Positions 15,949-23,853 of a DNA stretch of 49,572 bases are shown here, in pieces. Position numbers and translations under genes: made by a program. Every line of letters begins with the position of its first letter. The stretch's first letter is position 1. Below the pieces are notes generated by a model. That model did not search any database. It saw nothing but the letters and a program-made list of their open reading frames with translations, and had not been told where the DNA came from. This stretch comes from a virus: IMG/VR virus record IMGVR_UViG_3300038435_000063, positions 1 through 49,572 of that record. One strand, 5' to 3'.

Positions 15949-16439
15949 GGAAACCGCTGCTCACGTCTCGTATTAAAATACCGGCTTGCCTGGAACGCAG
16001 CCAAGTTTAGATCAGCGTATTCAACCGCGCTCATGAAACCGCTGGTAGTGTTGTGGGCTTCCTGAACTCCAACCACGTTAAAGATGCGTTCCCCGAAGCG
16101 TAATTGCTGCAAGGTATTTTGAGCATCCGCCCATTGCGGGTAAGGGCTGGTATCAATGCCGCGCCGCTGAACCAACAGAATGAAAGCCAGGTTGCAAGTG
16201 AGCCGAACGAGAAAGGATTGGTCTGCCCCGGTCAGGCCAGTAAGATCGGCAGCGGTATATCTGCCGCCGACAAAGGCAGCGGAATTGACCAGCCCGGAAG
16301 CATCGTCCAAGGCGGTTTCAACGGCATCGTTCGTCAGGATGTCGGTTTCGTTGATGCGGACGCCGTTATCATAAAGCAAGTCGCCTATGATCCGGGCATC
16401 GTTGCGGGCTAGTAAGTCTGATGGTGTCGCATATGCCAT
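15945..16439 (-). CDS. Head–tail connector-like protein (DUF1320-like)
   Basis: 164 residues, starting MAYATPSDLLARNDARIIGD, followed by DDASGLVNSAAFVGGRYTA and a run of helices. This start and the helical layout are like DUF1320 (Mu gp36-type) proteins that act between head and tail. The Mu-like portal and head genes elsewhere in this prophage support this. CTAAATA (16444–16450) is four bases before the ATG; the TAA within it is the stop codon of the upstream gene. Confidence 0.6.
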   Translation of the reverse strand: MAYATPSDLLARNDARIIGDLLYDNGVRINETDILTNDAVETALDDASGLVNSAAFVGGRYTAADLTGLTGADQSFLVRLTCNLAFILLVQRRGIDTSPYPQWADAQNTLQQLRFGERIFNVVGVQEAHNTTSGFMSAVEYADLNLAAFQASRYFNTRREQRFP

Positions 16440-16446
16440 ATGTTAT

Positions 16447-16731
16447 TTAGGCACTGCTCACCACTATTTCCCCGAAATCCATAACCGTATTGCTCGCACC
16501 AGTGGCGCAGGCAAAGGTAATGCGACACTTGCCAACGGCTACCGCCGTTAGCCGGGCTTGTACCTTTTTGCTGGCTCCGGTGATGCTCGCACTGGCTGCC
16601 GTGCAAACCAAGGCATTGCTTGACGTGGCTGTAGGACTGCCGGTCAGATTTTCACCGCTGGCCAGTCGCGGGGTAAAGTCCATCGTCTTGAGGATCGTTT
16701 CGCCCACGTACATGTTCTGTGCTTCGTTCAT
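16447..16731 (-). CDS. Small virion-associated protein
   Basis: 94 residues from the ATG at 16731 (MNEAQNMYVGETILKTMDFT). The sequence is beta-rich with SASITGASKKVQARLTAVA, resembling small decoration or fibre-cap proteins, but no family is recognised. It starts eight bases after the stop of the poly-serine gene, so it is probably co-transcribed with it. Confidence 0.5.
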   Translation of the reverse strand: MNEAQNMYVGETILKTMDFTPRLASGENLTGSPTATSSNALVCTAASASITGASKKVQARLTAVAVGKCRITFACATGASNTVMDFGEIVVSSA

Positions 16732-16739
16732 GTTAATAG

Positions 16740-19700
16740 TTATCCACAGCCTTTCGCTTTCCATTCGGGATTGCTGCCGGCAAGCCATTTAGTCCAGGCT
16801 CCCGCCTGCCATTCGGGGATCGGCTCGCCAGTCCATTCCTTGCCCGGCTTGGCCTTCCATTCGGGGATCGGCAGAGCAAGCCAGTCATCCGACAGTGCAT
16901 TCCATTCGGTCCAGGCATCCGCCTGCCATTCCTTGACCTTCGGGCTGGTCAATTCGGTCCAGGCATCTGCCTGCCATTCCTTGACCTTCGGGCTGGTCCA
17001 AGGCACCAGAGGAGCGGCAACCCAATCCGCACAAGGCTTGGCCAAGGTCCAGGCGGATGAACTGCTACTGAAACTACTGCTGGAACTGGAACTGCTGGAT
17101 GAACTGCTGCTGGAATAGCTGCTACTGGACGACGATGACGAACTGCTGCTTGAGAAACTGCTGCTGGAACTGGATGAAGAACTACTGCTGGAACTGGATG
17201 AACTTGAGGAACTTGAGCTACTAGACGAACTGCTGCTGGAACTACTGGAGCTTGAGCTACTAGACGAACTGGAACTGGATCGGCTTGACGACGATGAAGA
17301 CGATGAACTACTGCTGGAACTTGAAGACGAACTACTGCTCGAACTTGAAGACGAACTAGATGAACTACTGCGCGACGAACTGCTTGACGAGGACGAACTG
17401 CTGCTGGAACTTGACGAGCTTGAAGAACTGCTAGAACTGCTGGACGAAGAACTGCTGCTGGATGAAGACAGCGAACTGCTGCTGGAACTAGAAGAGCTTG
17501 AGGAACTGCTGCTAGAACTAGAAGAGCTAGAACTACTGGACGAACTGGAACTGGATCGGCTGGATGAAGACGAAGAACTACTGCTTGAGAAACTGCTGCT
17601 GCTGCAACCGACGATGTTGTCTCCAGCCTGATACGAGCCTATCACCCATCCAGCTACTTGCGTTACTGCGTTGTTATTTGTTAAGCCATTGGACCCGATG
17701 TAGTCTTTGCCAAGGTTGCCCGCGTTGTCCATGTCCCATCCGGACACGACGCCCCACGCGCTCAACTGGCTCGCGGAGATGTCTTTGGCTGCCCGCCCGG
17801 TGCCGCCATTCCAAAGGCTGTCCCGGATACCAGTAATCAGGCTGGCAATTGCCGTGGACGGTTTCAGGAAGACAACGGCATCGATTTGCCCGGTCCAGAG
17901 CGCGGCAGGATCGTTGAACCCGCCGATGACCATTGCTTGGTTGTTCGTGGTTGTCGTGAAGCTCCGGGTAGCGGTAACGAACGCACTGCCGTCAACGCTG
18001 ATGCCAATCTGGTTATTGGCCACATCCTGATAACCGATGGCGAAATGCCAGAGGCCATCAGCCATGCCGGCAACCGATCCCTGGACTTCCTGGAAACTGC
18101 CGGCGCTGTTGATACCGAACCGAGCGCGCTGGATGCTGGTCTTGTAGATGTACCAGTCGCCTGCGCCGGCTCCGAAAGTGGACTTCGCAACCAAGCCCCG
18201 GTCATTGGCGTTTGTCGTCTTGAACCAGCAAGCCACAGCGAAATCGACGTTGCCGGTCTGCAAAGTGGCATTGCTGGCGATGCTCAGATATTGCGTGTTC
18301 GCCACATTGAAGTTGCCCGCACCAGCAGCCAGGATGATGGCAGCGCAGGACTGAGACGACGAACTACTTGAACTGCTCTGGCTGCTACTGGATGACGAAC
18401 TCCTACTGGAACTGGAAGAACTGGACCGGCTAGAACTGCTGGAACTTGAACTTGACGATGAACTGCTGCTGGAAGACGACGAACTGCTTGATGATGAACT
18501 GCTGCTGGAGCTTGAGGAACTACTGGAACTGCTCAGGCTTGACGACGAGGACGAACTACTGCTGGAACTTGAGGAAGAACTGCTTGATGAACTGCTGCTT
18601 GAGAAACTGCTGCTGGAACTTGATGACGAACTACTGCTAGAACTAGACGAGCTTGAACTACTGGATGAACTGCTGCTGGATCGGCTTGACGACGATGAAG
18701 ACGATGAACTACTGCTGGAACTTGAGCTACTTGAGGAACTGCTTGAACTACTGGATGACGAACTGCTACTTGAGAAACTGCTACTGGACGATGACGACGA
18801 GCTAGAACTTGAGGAAGAACTGCTTGACGAACTGCTGCTGGAACTAGAGGAACTGCTTGAGCTGCTGCGCGATGAACTGGAACTTGAGGAAGAACTACTG
18901 CTGGAACTTGAACTACTTGAGCTTGAGGAACTGCTGGAACTGCTCAGGCTTGAACTGCTGGATGAAGACGAACTGCTACTGGAACTTGAACTACTTGAGG
19001 AACTTGATGAACTGCTGCTGGATCGGCTAGAGGACGAAGATGAAGAGGACGACGACGAGGATGAACTGCTACTGGAACTGCTTGAACTTGAGGAACTGCT
19101 GGAACTACTGCTAGAGAAACTGCTAGAACTTGAGGAAGAACTACTGCTTGATGACGAAGACGAACTACTACTGGAACTGCTGCTTGACGAAGACCGGCTA
19201 GAGCTACTGCTGGACGATGAACTACTACTGGAGGACGAACTGCTTGAGCTAGACGAGCTAGAACTTGACGAAGAACTGCTGCTTGAGAAACTGCTGGAAC
19301 TACTGGATGAAGAACTGCTTGAAGAGCTACTGCTGCTTGACGATGAAGACGAACTGCTGCTGGATCGGCTAGAGGACGAGGACGAGGACGAACTGCTACT
19401 GGACGAAGACGAGCTTGAACTACTGGAAGAACTGCTGCTGCTAAGGCTACTGCTTGACGACGAAGACGAGCTTGAACTTGACGAACTACTGCTGGAACTT
19501 GAACTGCTGGAACTGGAAGACGAGCTACTGCTTGAGCGGCTAGACGACGAACTTGATGAAGAGCTACTGCTAGACGATGAACTGCTTGAGCTTGAGGAAC
19601 TACTGGAACTGCTCAGGCTGCTGCTTGAACTGGACGAAGAACTTGACGATGAAGAGCTACTGCTGGAACTACTTGAAGAACTGCTGCTGCTCAGGCTTGA

Positions 19701-20081
19701 ACTGCTTGACGAGGACGAACTGCTGCTGGAACTGCTCGAGCTTGAGGAACTGCTTGAACTGCTACTGGATCGGCTAGAGGACGATGACGAAGACGAACTA
19801 CTGCTGGAACTAGAACTGCTAGAACTAGAACTACTTGAGCTTGAGGAACTGCTGGAACTGCTCAGGCTTGAACTACTGGACGATGACGAACTGCTGCTGG
19901 AACTTGAACTGCTTGAGCTACTTGACGAACTACTGCTGGACCGGCTTGAAGACGATGAACTGCTGCTGGAACTTGATGAAGACGAGCTGCTGCTCGAACT
20001 AGAACTGGATGAACTAGAAGATTGTCCGAAGGGCAGCCCGCAGAACGGCAACCCAGCAATTGCGTCAAATGAAAAGCCCAC
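16740..20081 (-). CDS. Giant poly-serine protein with LamG/lectin-like domain
   Basis: 1113 residues. After about 20 residues (GLPFCGLPFGQ) comes a nearly pure serine tract of over 500 residues, interrupted about every 25–30 residues by one L, R or F. A LamG/concanavalin-type domain follows (about 575–825: LSIASNATLQTGNVDFAVACW, WHFAIGYQDVANNQIGISVDG), then a second serine tract and a C-terminal tryptophan repeat (KEWQADAWTE ×2, IPEWKAK, IPEWQAG). TCN and AGY serine codons are mixed, so the tract is kept as protein rather than by DNA slippage. GTG at 20081 is chosen because CTACATA lies five bases before it. A long fibre or glycosylated stalk is inferred. A hairpin (AAGCCCAC/GTGGGCTT) overlaps the start. 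Confidence 0.7.
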   Translation of the reverse strand: MGFSFDAIAGLPFCGLPFGQSSSSSSSSSSSSSSSSSSSSSSSSSSRSSSSSSSSSSSSSSSSSSSSSSSSSLSSSSSSSSSSSSSSSSSSSSSSSSSSSSSSRSSSSSSSSSSSSSSSSSSSSSSSSSLSSSSSSSSSSSSSSSSSSSSSSSSSLSSSSSSSSSSSSSSSSSSSSSSSSSRSSSSSSSSSSSSSSSSSSSSSSSSSSSSSSLSSSSSSSSSSSSSSSSSSSSSSSSSRSSSSSSSSSSSSSSSSSSSSSSSSSFSSSSSSSSSSSSSSSSSSSSSSSSSSSSSSRSSSSSSSSSSSSSSSSSSSSSSSSSFSSSSSSSSSSSSSSSSSSSSSSSSSSSSSSRSSSSSSSSSSSSSSSSSSSSSSSSSLSSSSSSSSSSSSSSSSSSSSSSSSSRSSSSSSSSSSSSSSSSSSSSSSSSSSSSSSFSSSSSSSSSSSSSSSSSSSSSSSSSSSSSSRSSSSSSSSSSSSSSSSSSSSSSSSSFSSSSSSSSSSSSSSSSSSSSSSLSSSSSSSSSSSSSSSSSSSSSSSSSSSSSSSSSSSRSSSSSSSRSSSSSSSQSSSSSSSSQSCAAIILAAGAGNFNVANTQYLSIASNATLQTGNVDFAVACWFKTTNANDRGLVAKSTFGAGAGDWYIYKTSIQRARFGINSAGSFQEVQGSVAGMADGLWHFAIGYQDVANNQIGISVDGSAFVTATRSFTTTTNNQAMVIGGFNDPAALWTGQIDAVVFLKPSTAIASLITGIRDSLWNGGTGRAAKDISASQLSAWGVVSGWDMDNAGNLGKDYIGSNGLTNNNAVTQVAGWVIGSYQAGDNIVGCSSSSFSSSSSSSSSSRSSSSSSSSSSSSSSSSSSSSSSSSSSSSLSSSSSSSSSSSSSSSSSSSSSSSSSSSSSSSSRSSSSSSSSSSSSSSSSSSSSSSSSSSSSSRSSSSSSSSSSSSSSSSSSSSSSSSSSSSSSSSSSSSSSSSSFSSSSSSSSSSSSYSSSSSSSSSSSSSSFSSSSSAWTLAKPCADWVAAPLVPWTSPKVKEWQADAWTELTSPKVKEWQADAWTEWNALSDDWLALPIPEWKAKPGKEWTGEPIPEWQAGAWTKWLAGSNPEWKAKGCG

Positions 20082-20098
20082 GTGCGTATGTAGTGGGC

Positions 20099-20440
20099 TT
20101 AGATGTCTTCCTCAAGCCAGCTGGCGACAAACTGCAATTGATTGGTTGTTACCGATCCAGACAGGACAAACGTGATGCTCTTGGCGGTTGAATCCAGCAC
20201 ATATAAATCTTCCTCTCCTAGCACAAGCGAATCGTTGGGCGCTAGTAGCATTTTGCTAATGATCCGTGTTCCGCCGCTGCTCACATACCGAACCTCAACC
20301 GTGGCGTTCACGGTATCGCCTTGATAAATATTAACCGCTTTCACCAGCCGTCTTTTGCCGCTGGCGGGGGCTGCTACTATCGTTACTGGCGTTGTGTTGT
20401 TGCTGGTCCCGTCATTGCTCGCTATTGAATATCCCGCCAT
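20099..20440 (-). CDS. Small virion protein, beta-rich
   Basis: 113 residues from the ATG in a TGATG overlap with the gene upstream, so the two are translated together. Sequence such as ASGKRRLVKAVNIYQGDTV and VEVRYVSSGGTR and the final QLQFVASWLEED are typical of small fibre or neck proteins. No family name can be given with confidence. It lies in the tail-fibre region next to the poly-serine protein. Confidence 0.6.
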   Translation of the reverse strand: MAGYSIASNDGTSNNTTPVTIVAAPASGKRRLVKAVNIYQGDTVNATVEVRYVSSGGTRIISKMLLAPNDSLVLGEEDLYVLDSTAKSITFVLSGSVTTNQLQFVASWLEEDI

Positions 20441-20778
20441 CAAATCCTCATGAAGCTTCTCACTACTTGCTCTTGTGCTAGGTCTGCCGGGTAGGGAAGG
20501 AATACGTCCTTTGTCCCGGCACTGAAATTGACGATGCTGCCGCTATTGCTGCTGGCCAAGATGACCGCTCTGGTTAGCGTGGTTCCGGATGCAGTGTAGA
20601 CGGCGATGCCAGTTTCCCATTCGCTCGCGGTCTGATGTGCGATGCAGTAATACGTCTTCTGCCCGTCGCCAACGACGCTAAATGAACGGTAGCCTTGCGC
20701 TGCCCCTAGCAGGGTTAGCGGGCTGGTTGTTCCAGAAACAACGCTGGTCTCGCGAACACGGTCATAAACATTAAGCAC
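20440..20778 (-). CDS. Phage fibre-associated protein (DRVRET domain)
   Basis: 112 residues. DRVRETSVVSGTTSPLTLLG, GYRSFSVVGDGQKTYYCIAH, EWETGIAVYTASGTTLTR and NFSAGTKDVFLPYPA match a domain I recall as common in tailed-phage virion proteins of unknown exact role. The start is GTG at 20778, supported by ATAGATA (20783–20789) four bases upstream. It is coupled by TGATG to the next gene. Confidence 0.7.
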   Translation of the reverse strand: MLNVYDRVRETSVVSGTTSPLTLLGAAQGYRSFSVVGDGQKTYYCIAHQTASEWETGIAVYTASGTTLTRAVILASSNSGSIVNFSAGTKDVFLPYPADLAQEQVVRSFMRI

Positions 20779-20824
20779 AAGGTATCTATGCGGGAATCCG
20801 GGCTTTCTAACTCCTATATACGGT

Positions 20825-21997
20825 ATGCTAAACTTTGTCGGCTATGACTGGACAGTAACGGTAACGGTTGGCGAGCGGTCCTATACGGTTGGCAGCTGGC
20901 CTGATCGCTGGGAAGCGGAATTCTTTGATGTCAAGGCAACGGCGGTTGCCAAGGAACAGCCTGAGATTTTTGAGCAATGCGCATCCACAGACGAATTGCG
21001 AAGGTCGCTCAAGCGAGCCAAGATCGGGCGATTATCCGGAACAAAATGGGATGAGAAGATTGCCGCCGCTAAGGAGTGGATATGGACGGAAAAGGACCAG
21101 CCAACGGTGAGGCGGGAAAAGGACCAGCCAACGGTGAGGCGGGAAAAGAGAACAGCAAGAACCTTTGCCTACAACGGTGAAGCCCTGACCGTGCGCCAAT
21201 GGGCGGAACGCTTCGGCTTGCCAAGAAAATTCATTCACTGCCGCTTGCAACTTGGCTGGACGGTTGGCGAAGCCCTGACCGTGCCGAAAGGGGGTCAGGG
21301 AGTGAAGCAGCGAAAGCAGCCCAAACCAGCGAAGCCCAAGCCGAGAAAGGCTCAGCCGGGAGCCTGGTTGCATGTCCCGCTGACCTACCGGGGCAAAACT
21401 CAGACGCTGCTTGAATGGGCCAAAAAAAAAGGCATCAAGGCGTTTGTCTTGCATGAACGGGTAAAGTGGGGCTGGCCCGTAAAAAAGATCATGACCACGC
21501 CCGTCGATCCCGCTTGGGTTATGCCGGCAGAAGAACCGAAACCATCACCCAAGGCAAGGCGGTTGACCCATCAAGGCGAGACCTTGGCCTTGAAGCAATG
21601 GGCGGAACGGATCGGCATCGGTTATCTGACGATCAAGGGACGGGTTGCACGGGGCTGGCCCGTGGAACGCATCCTGGAAGCCCCGTTGCGGACCCGCAAG
21701 ACCATCACCCATCAAGGCAAAACCCTGACCATCCGCCAATGGGCGAAGGAAACCGGCATTGCTTACAACTTGCTGCGGGATCGGCAGTTGAAGGGCTGGC
21801 CCGTGGAACGGCTATTCCAGCCCAAGGAATGCGAAATGAAACTGACCTATCGGGGGATCAGCCAGACCGTCAAGGCATGGGCGGCAGATGTTGGCGTACC
21901 AGCGCAAATCCTCTGGCAACGGTTGCGGCGCGGATGGGACGTCGAAAGAACCCTGACCACGGCGATACCAGCGAAAGCACACTACGCTAGTGCATGA
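20825..21997 (+). CDS. WPDRWEAE-domain protein with five tandem HTH-like modules
   Basis: 390 residues. The first 60 contain WTVTVTVGERSYTVGSWPDR and WEAEF, shared with the protein at 35682. Five modules of about 40 residues follow, each reading like (T)YxGxTxTLxxWAxxxGIxxxxLxxRxxxGWPxExxL: for example AYNGEALTVRQWAERFGL and THQGKTLTIRQWAKETGI. Single copies of this module end some phage HNH proteins, where it is thought to contact DNA. Five in a row with basic linkers suggest a multi-module DNA-binding protein. A 27-bp tandem duplication lies between the first domain and the modules. The stop overlaps the glycosyltransferase start (ATGA). Confidence 0.65.
   Translation: MLNFVGYDWTVTVTVGERSYTVGSWPDRWEAEFFDVKATAVAKEQPEIFEQCASTDELRRSLKRAKIGRLSGTKWDEKIAAAKEWIWTEKDQPTVRREKDQPTVRREKRTARTFAYNGEALTVRQWAERFGLPRKFIHCRLQLGWTVGEALTVPKGGQGVKQRKQPKPAKPKPRKAQPGAWLHVPLTYRGKTQTLLEWAKKKGIKAFVLHERVKWGWPVKKIMTTPVDPAWVMPAEEPKPSPKARRLTHQGETLALKQWAERIGIGYLTIKGRVARGWPVERILEAPLRTRKTITHQGKTLTIRQWAKETGIAYNLLRDRQLKGWPVERLFQPKECEMKLTYRGISQTVKAWAADVGVPAQILWQRLRRGWDVERTLTTAIPAKAHYASA
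21089..21142 (+). repeat. Tandem 27-bp duplication inside the module protein
   Basis: 21089–21115 and 21116–21142 are identical and encode the repeated peptide EKDQPTVRR. The identity suggests a recent duplication in a linker. Confidence 0.85.
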
Positions 21998-22965
21998 AAA
22001 GAATCTTTATGTTGATCCCTGATTACACGGCATGCGGCTACTATCGGGCCATCATGCCAGCAGTCCATTGCGCTGAGCAACTGAAGGCGGAAGGGATTGA
22101 GCTAGTCGCCAGCCCGAACCTCGATATCCGCGAGCAATACGATGCCTACATCCTGCATCGCTTCCCTACGGTCAAGTTCTGCGCCCATCTATCGGAACTG
22201 AAAAAGCGAGCCAAGATCGTTTGGGAACTGGACGATGACCTTTGGCAGTTGCCCGCCTGGAACCCGGCAAGTGGCGAGGTCACTGCCGTTGATTTGGAAA
22301 ACCTGGATGCCGCCCTAGACCTTTCCGATTTCATTATCGTGTCAACGATGCCGCTCCTGAAAGTGGTTGGCGAGCAGCGCCCTTGCGTGGTCTGCCCGAA
22401 CTTGATCGATTGCAACTGGTTCCCGCCGGATGTGCCGGACTGGGACCGCAAGCCCCGTGTCCTCTGGACCGGCAGCAAAAGCCACGTCATGGATGCCGGT
22501 TGCCCCTCGCTGGATACCGCCATAGCTGCCAATGCGGGCAGGATCAGGCTTTCCACGTTCGGCTGCTGGGCGAAATTCGCCTTGGCCCATGAACATATCG
22601 ATCCCGTGCCGTTTACCGACTACTTCGCCAAGCTCGGGGAAATCCGCCCGCACATCGGCATCTGTCCGCTGTTCCATTGCCGCTTCAACCACTGCAAATC
22701 AAACCTGAAATATCTGGAACTGGCTGCCGGGGGAGCCTGCGTCATTGCGCAGGACATGGCTCCCTATGACTTGATTGACCACGGGGAAACGGGGCTGCTG
22801 GCTCAATACGATTGGGAATGGCAGTTGTCGTTCTTGCTGGACTGTCCGAAAGACGCTAGGGAAATAGCTGCTGCCGGGCAGGAATACGTGCGGCGGGAAT
22901 GGTCTTGGCAATCGGGCAAGGGCAAGGACGTCTGGCTGGATACCTTCCGCATGATCGCGGCTTAA
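21994..22965 (+). CDS. Glycosyltransferase (GT-B fold, GT4-like)
   Basis: 323 residues. The N-terminus reads FMLIPDYTACGYYRAIMPAV, and the C-terminal half has the sugar-nucleotide-binding pattern KSNLKYLELAAGGACVIAQD followed by YDLIDHGETGLL. This is typical of GT-B glycosyltransferases with activated-sugar donors. It is cytosolic, with no membrane segment. The start overlaps the stop of the preceding gene (ATGA), so the two are co-translated. It lies next to the poly-serine and fibre genes, so a virion serine tract is an attractive acceptor, but the acceptor could also be a host surface glycan or modified DNA. Confidence 0.75.
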   Translation: MKRIFMLIPDYTACGYYRAIMPAVHCAEQLKAEGIELVASPNLDIREQYDAYILHRFPTVKFCAHLSELKKRAKIVWELDDDLWQLPAWNPASGEVTAVDLENLDAALDLSDFIIVSTMPLLKVVGEQRPCVVCPNLIDCNWFPPDVPDWDRKPRVLWTGSKSHVMDAGCPSLDTAIAANAGRIRLSTFGCWAKFALAHEHIDPVPFTDYFAKLGEIRPHIGICPLFHCRFNHCKSNLKYLELAAGGACVIAQDMAPYDLIDHGETGLLAQYDWEWQLSFLLDCPKDAREIAAAGQEYVRREWSWQSGKGKDVWLDTFRMIAA

Positions 22966-23065
22966 ACGCAACAGGCACCGCCACAAGCGATGCCCTTAGT
23001 TATTTATAGAGAAACGGGTCAATCATTACGCACAGATGCTCTAGCATTAACTGTGCCACATTATG

Positions 23066-23071
23066 TATAAT
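23066..23071 (+). promoter_or_regulatory. TATAAT box before HNH gene
   Basis: TATAAT lies six bases before the ATG at 23078 and decides against the in-frame ATG at 23063, which overlaps the box. There is no ribosome site; a leaderless start is implied. Confidence 0.55.
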
Positions 23072-23077
23072 CTAACA

Positions 23078-23797
23078 ATGGATAAATTACTACCTAAACA
23101 AGATATGCCTAACGATAGTCGTGTTATTGATGTTACCGGGCAGCAGTTCAACGACCTCCACGCTGATTACTATGTCGGACAAGTGGCTTTCGGCAAACGC
23201 TTGCTCCATTGCTGGCAATGCACATGCACGTGCGGAACGACATGCATCGCAGCTGGTTCGTACATGCGACAACAGCGAGTCAAGAATTGCGGCGGCAATG
23301 CTCACCCACACAATTCAACCGTGCATGGCTTTTGCCCTAGGGGCAAGGCCATCCCGGAATACTGGATTTGGATGGCAATGAAGAACCGCTGTAATAACCC
23401 GAAAGACAAGAATTACCATCGGTACGGCGGGCGAGGTATTACGGTTTGCGAACGCTGGCAGCAGTCCTTTCCGAACTTCCTTGCGGACATGGGGCATCGT
23501 CCCAATCCTTCCTTGACGCTGGATCGGCTGGACAATGACAAGGGTTACTGCCCTAAAAACTGTGCCTGGCGAACCCGAAAGGAACAACAACGCAACCTCC
23601 GAACCACGACGATGGTAGAATACGAAGGCAAGACGGTTGCTCTGAATGATCTAGCGGACGCGCACGGCATTCATGAAAGGACTGTCAAGGGGCGGCTAAA
23701 GATGGGTTTTGCCTTGGATGAAGCCTTGACTATGCCGGTTAGAACTGAACCCGAAAGGGATATCGCAACCGGGCAGTTTCTCCCATTCGCACCGTGA
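23078..23797 (+). CDS. HNH endonuclease with C-terminal HTH-like module
   Basis: 239 residues. The N-terminus has VTGQQFNDLHADYYV and CTCTCGTTC. The central HNH-type domain reads YWIWMAMKNRCNNPKDKNYH, GRGITVCERWQ, TLDRLDNDKGYCPKNCAWRT and EQQRNLR. The C-terminus is one copy of the YxGKTVALNDLADAHGIH module also found in tandem in the genes at 20825 and 35682. This is a free-standing homing endonuclease lying between the glycosyltransferase and the capsid genes. Confidence 0.8.
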   Translation: MDKLLPKQDMPNDSRVIDVTGQQFNDLHADYYVGQVAFGKRLLHCWQCTCTCGTTCIAAGSYMRQQRVKNCGGNAHPHNSTVHGFCPRGKAIPEYWIWMAMKNRCNNPKDKNYHRYGGRGITVCERWQQSFPNFLADMGHRPNPSLTLDRLDNDKGYCPKNCAWRTRKEQQRNLRTTTMVEYEGKTVALNDLADAHGIHERTVKGRLKMGFALDEALTMPVRTEPERDIATGQFLPFAP

Positions 23798-23824
23798 AAA
23801 AAAGCCAGCCGAAAGGGGCTGGCT
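23797..23824 (-). terminator. Rho-independent terminator of the capsid operon
   Basis: AGCCAGCC (23803–23810) pairs with GGCTGGCT (23817–23824). On the minus strand the stem is followed by a run of T's. It ends transcription of the head genes that finish at 23854. Confidence 0.85.
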
Positions 23825-23853
23825 CTATAAAGTTTACATCTGCACACAATCGG

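Noticed and set aside
18446-19777. Plus-strand frames rich in Cys, Asn, Leu and Trp opposite the serine tract
   Set aside because: They are the mirror of serine codons on the other strand, start without ribosome sites and have no credible protein pattern.
17040-20030. Possible CRISPR-like or satellite DNA array
   Set aside because: The periodic look comes from serine codons. There are no constant repeats with unique spacers, and the DNA differs from unit to unit while the protein stays serine.
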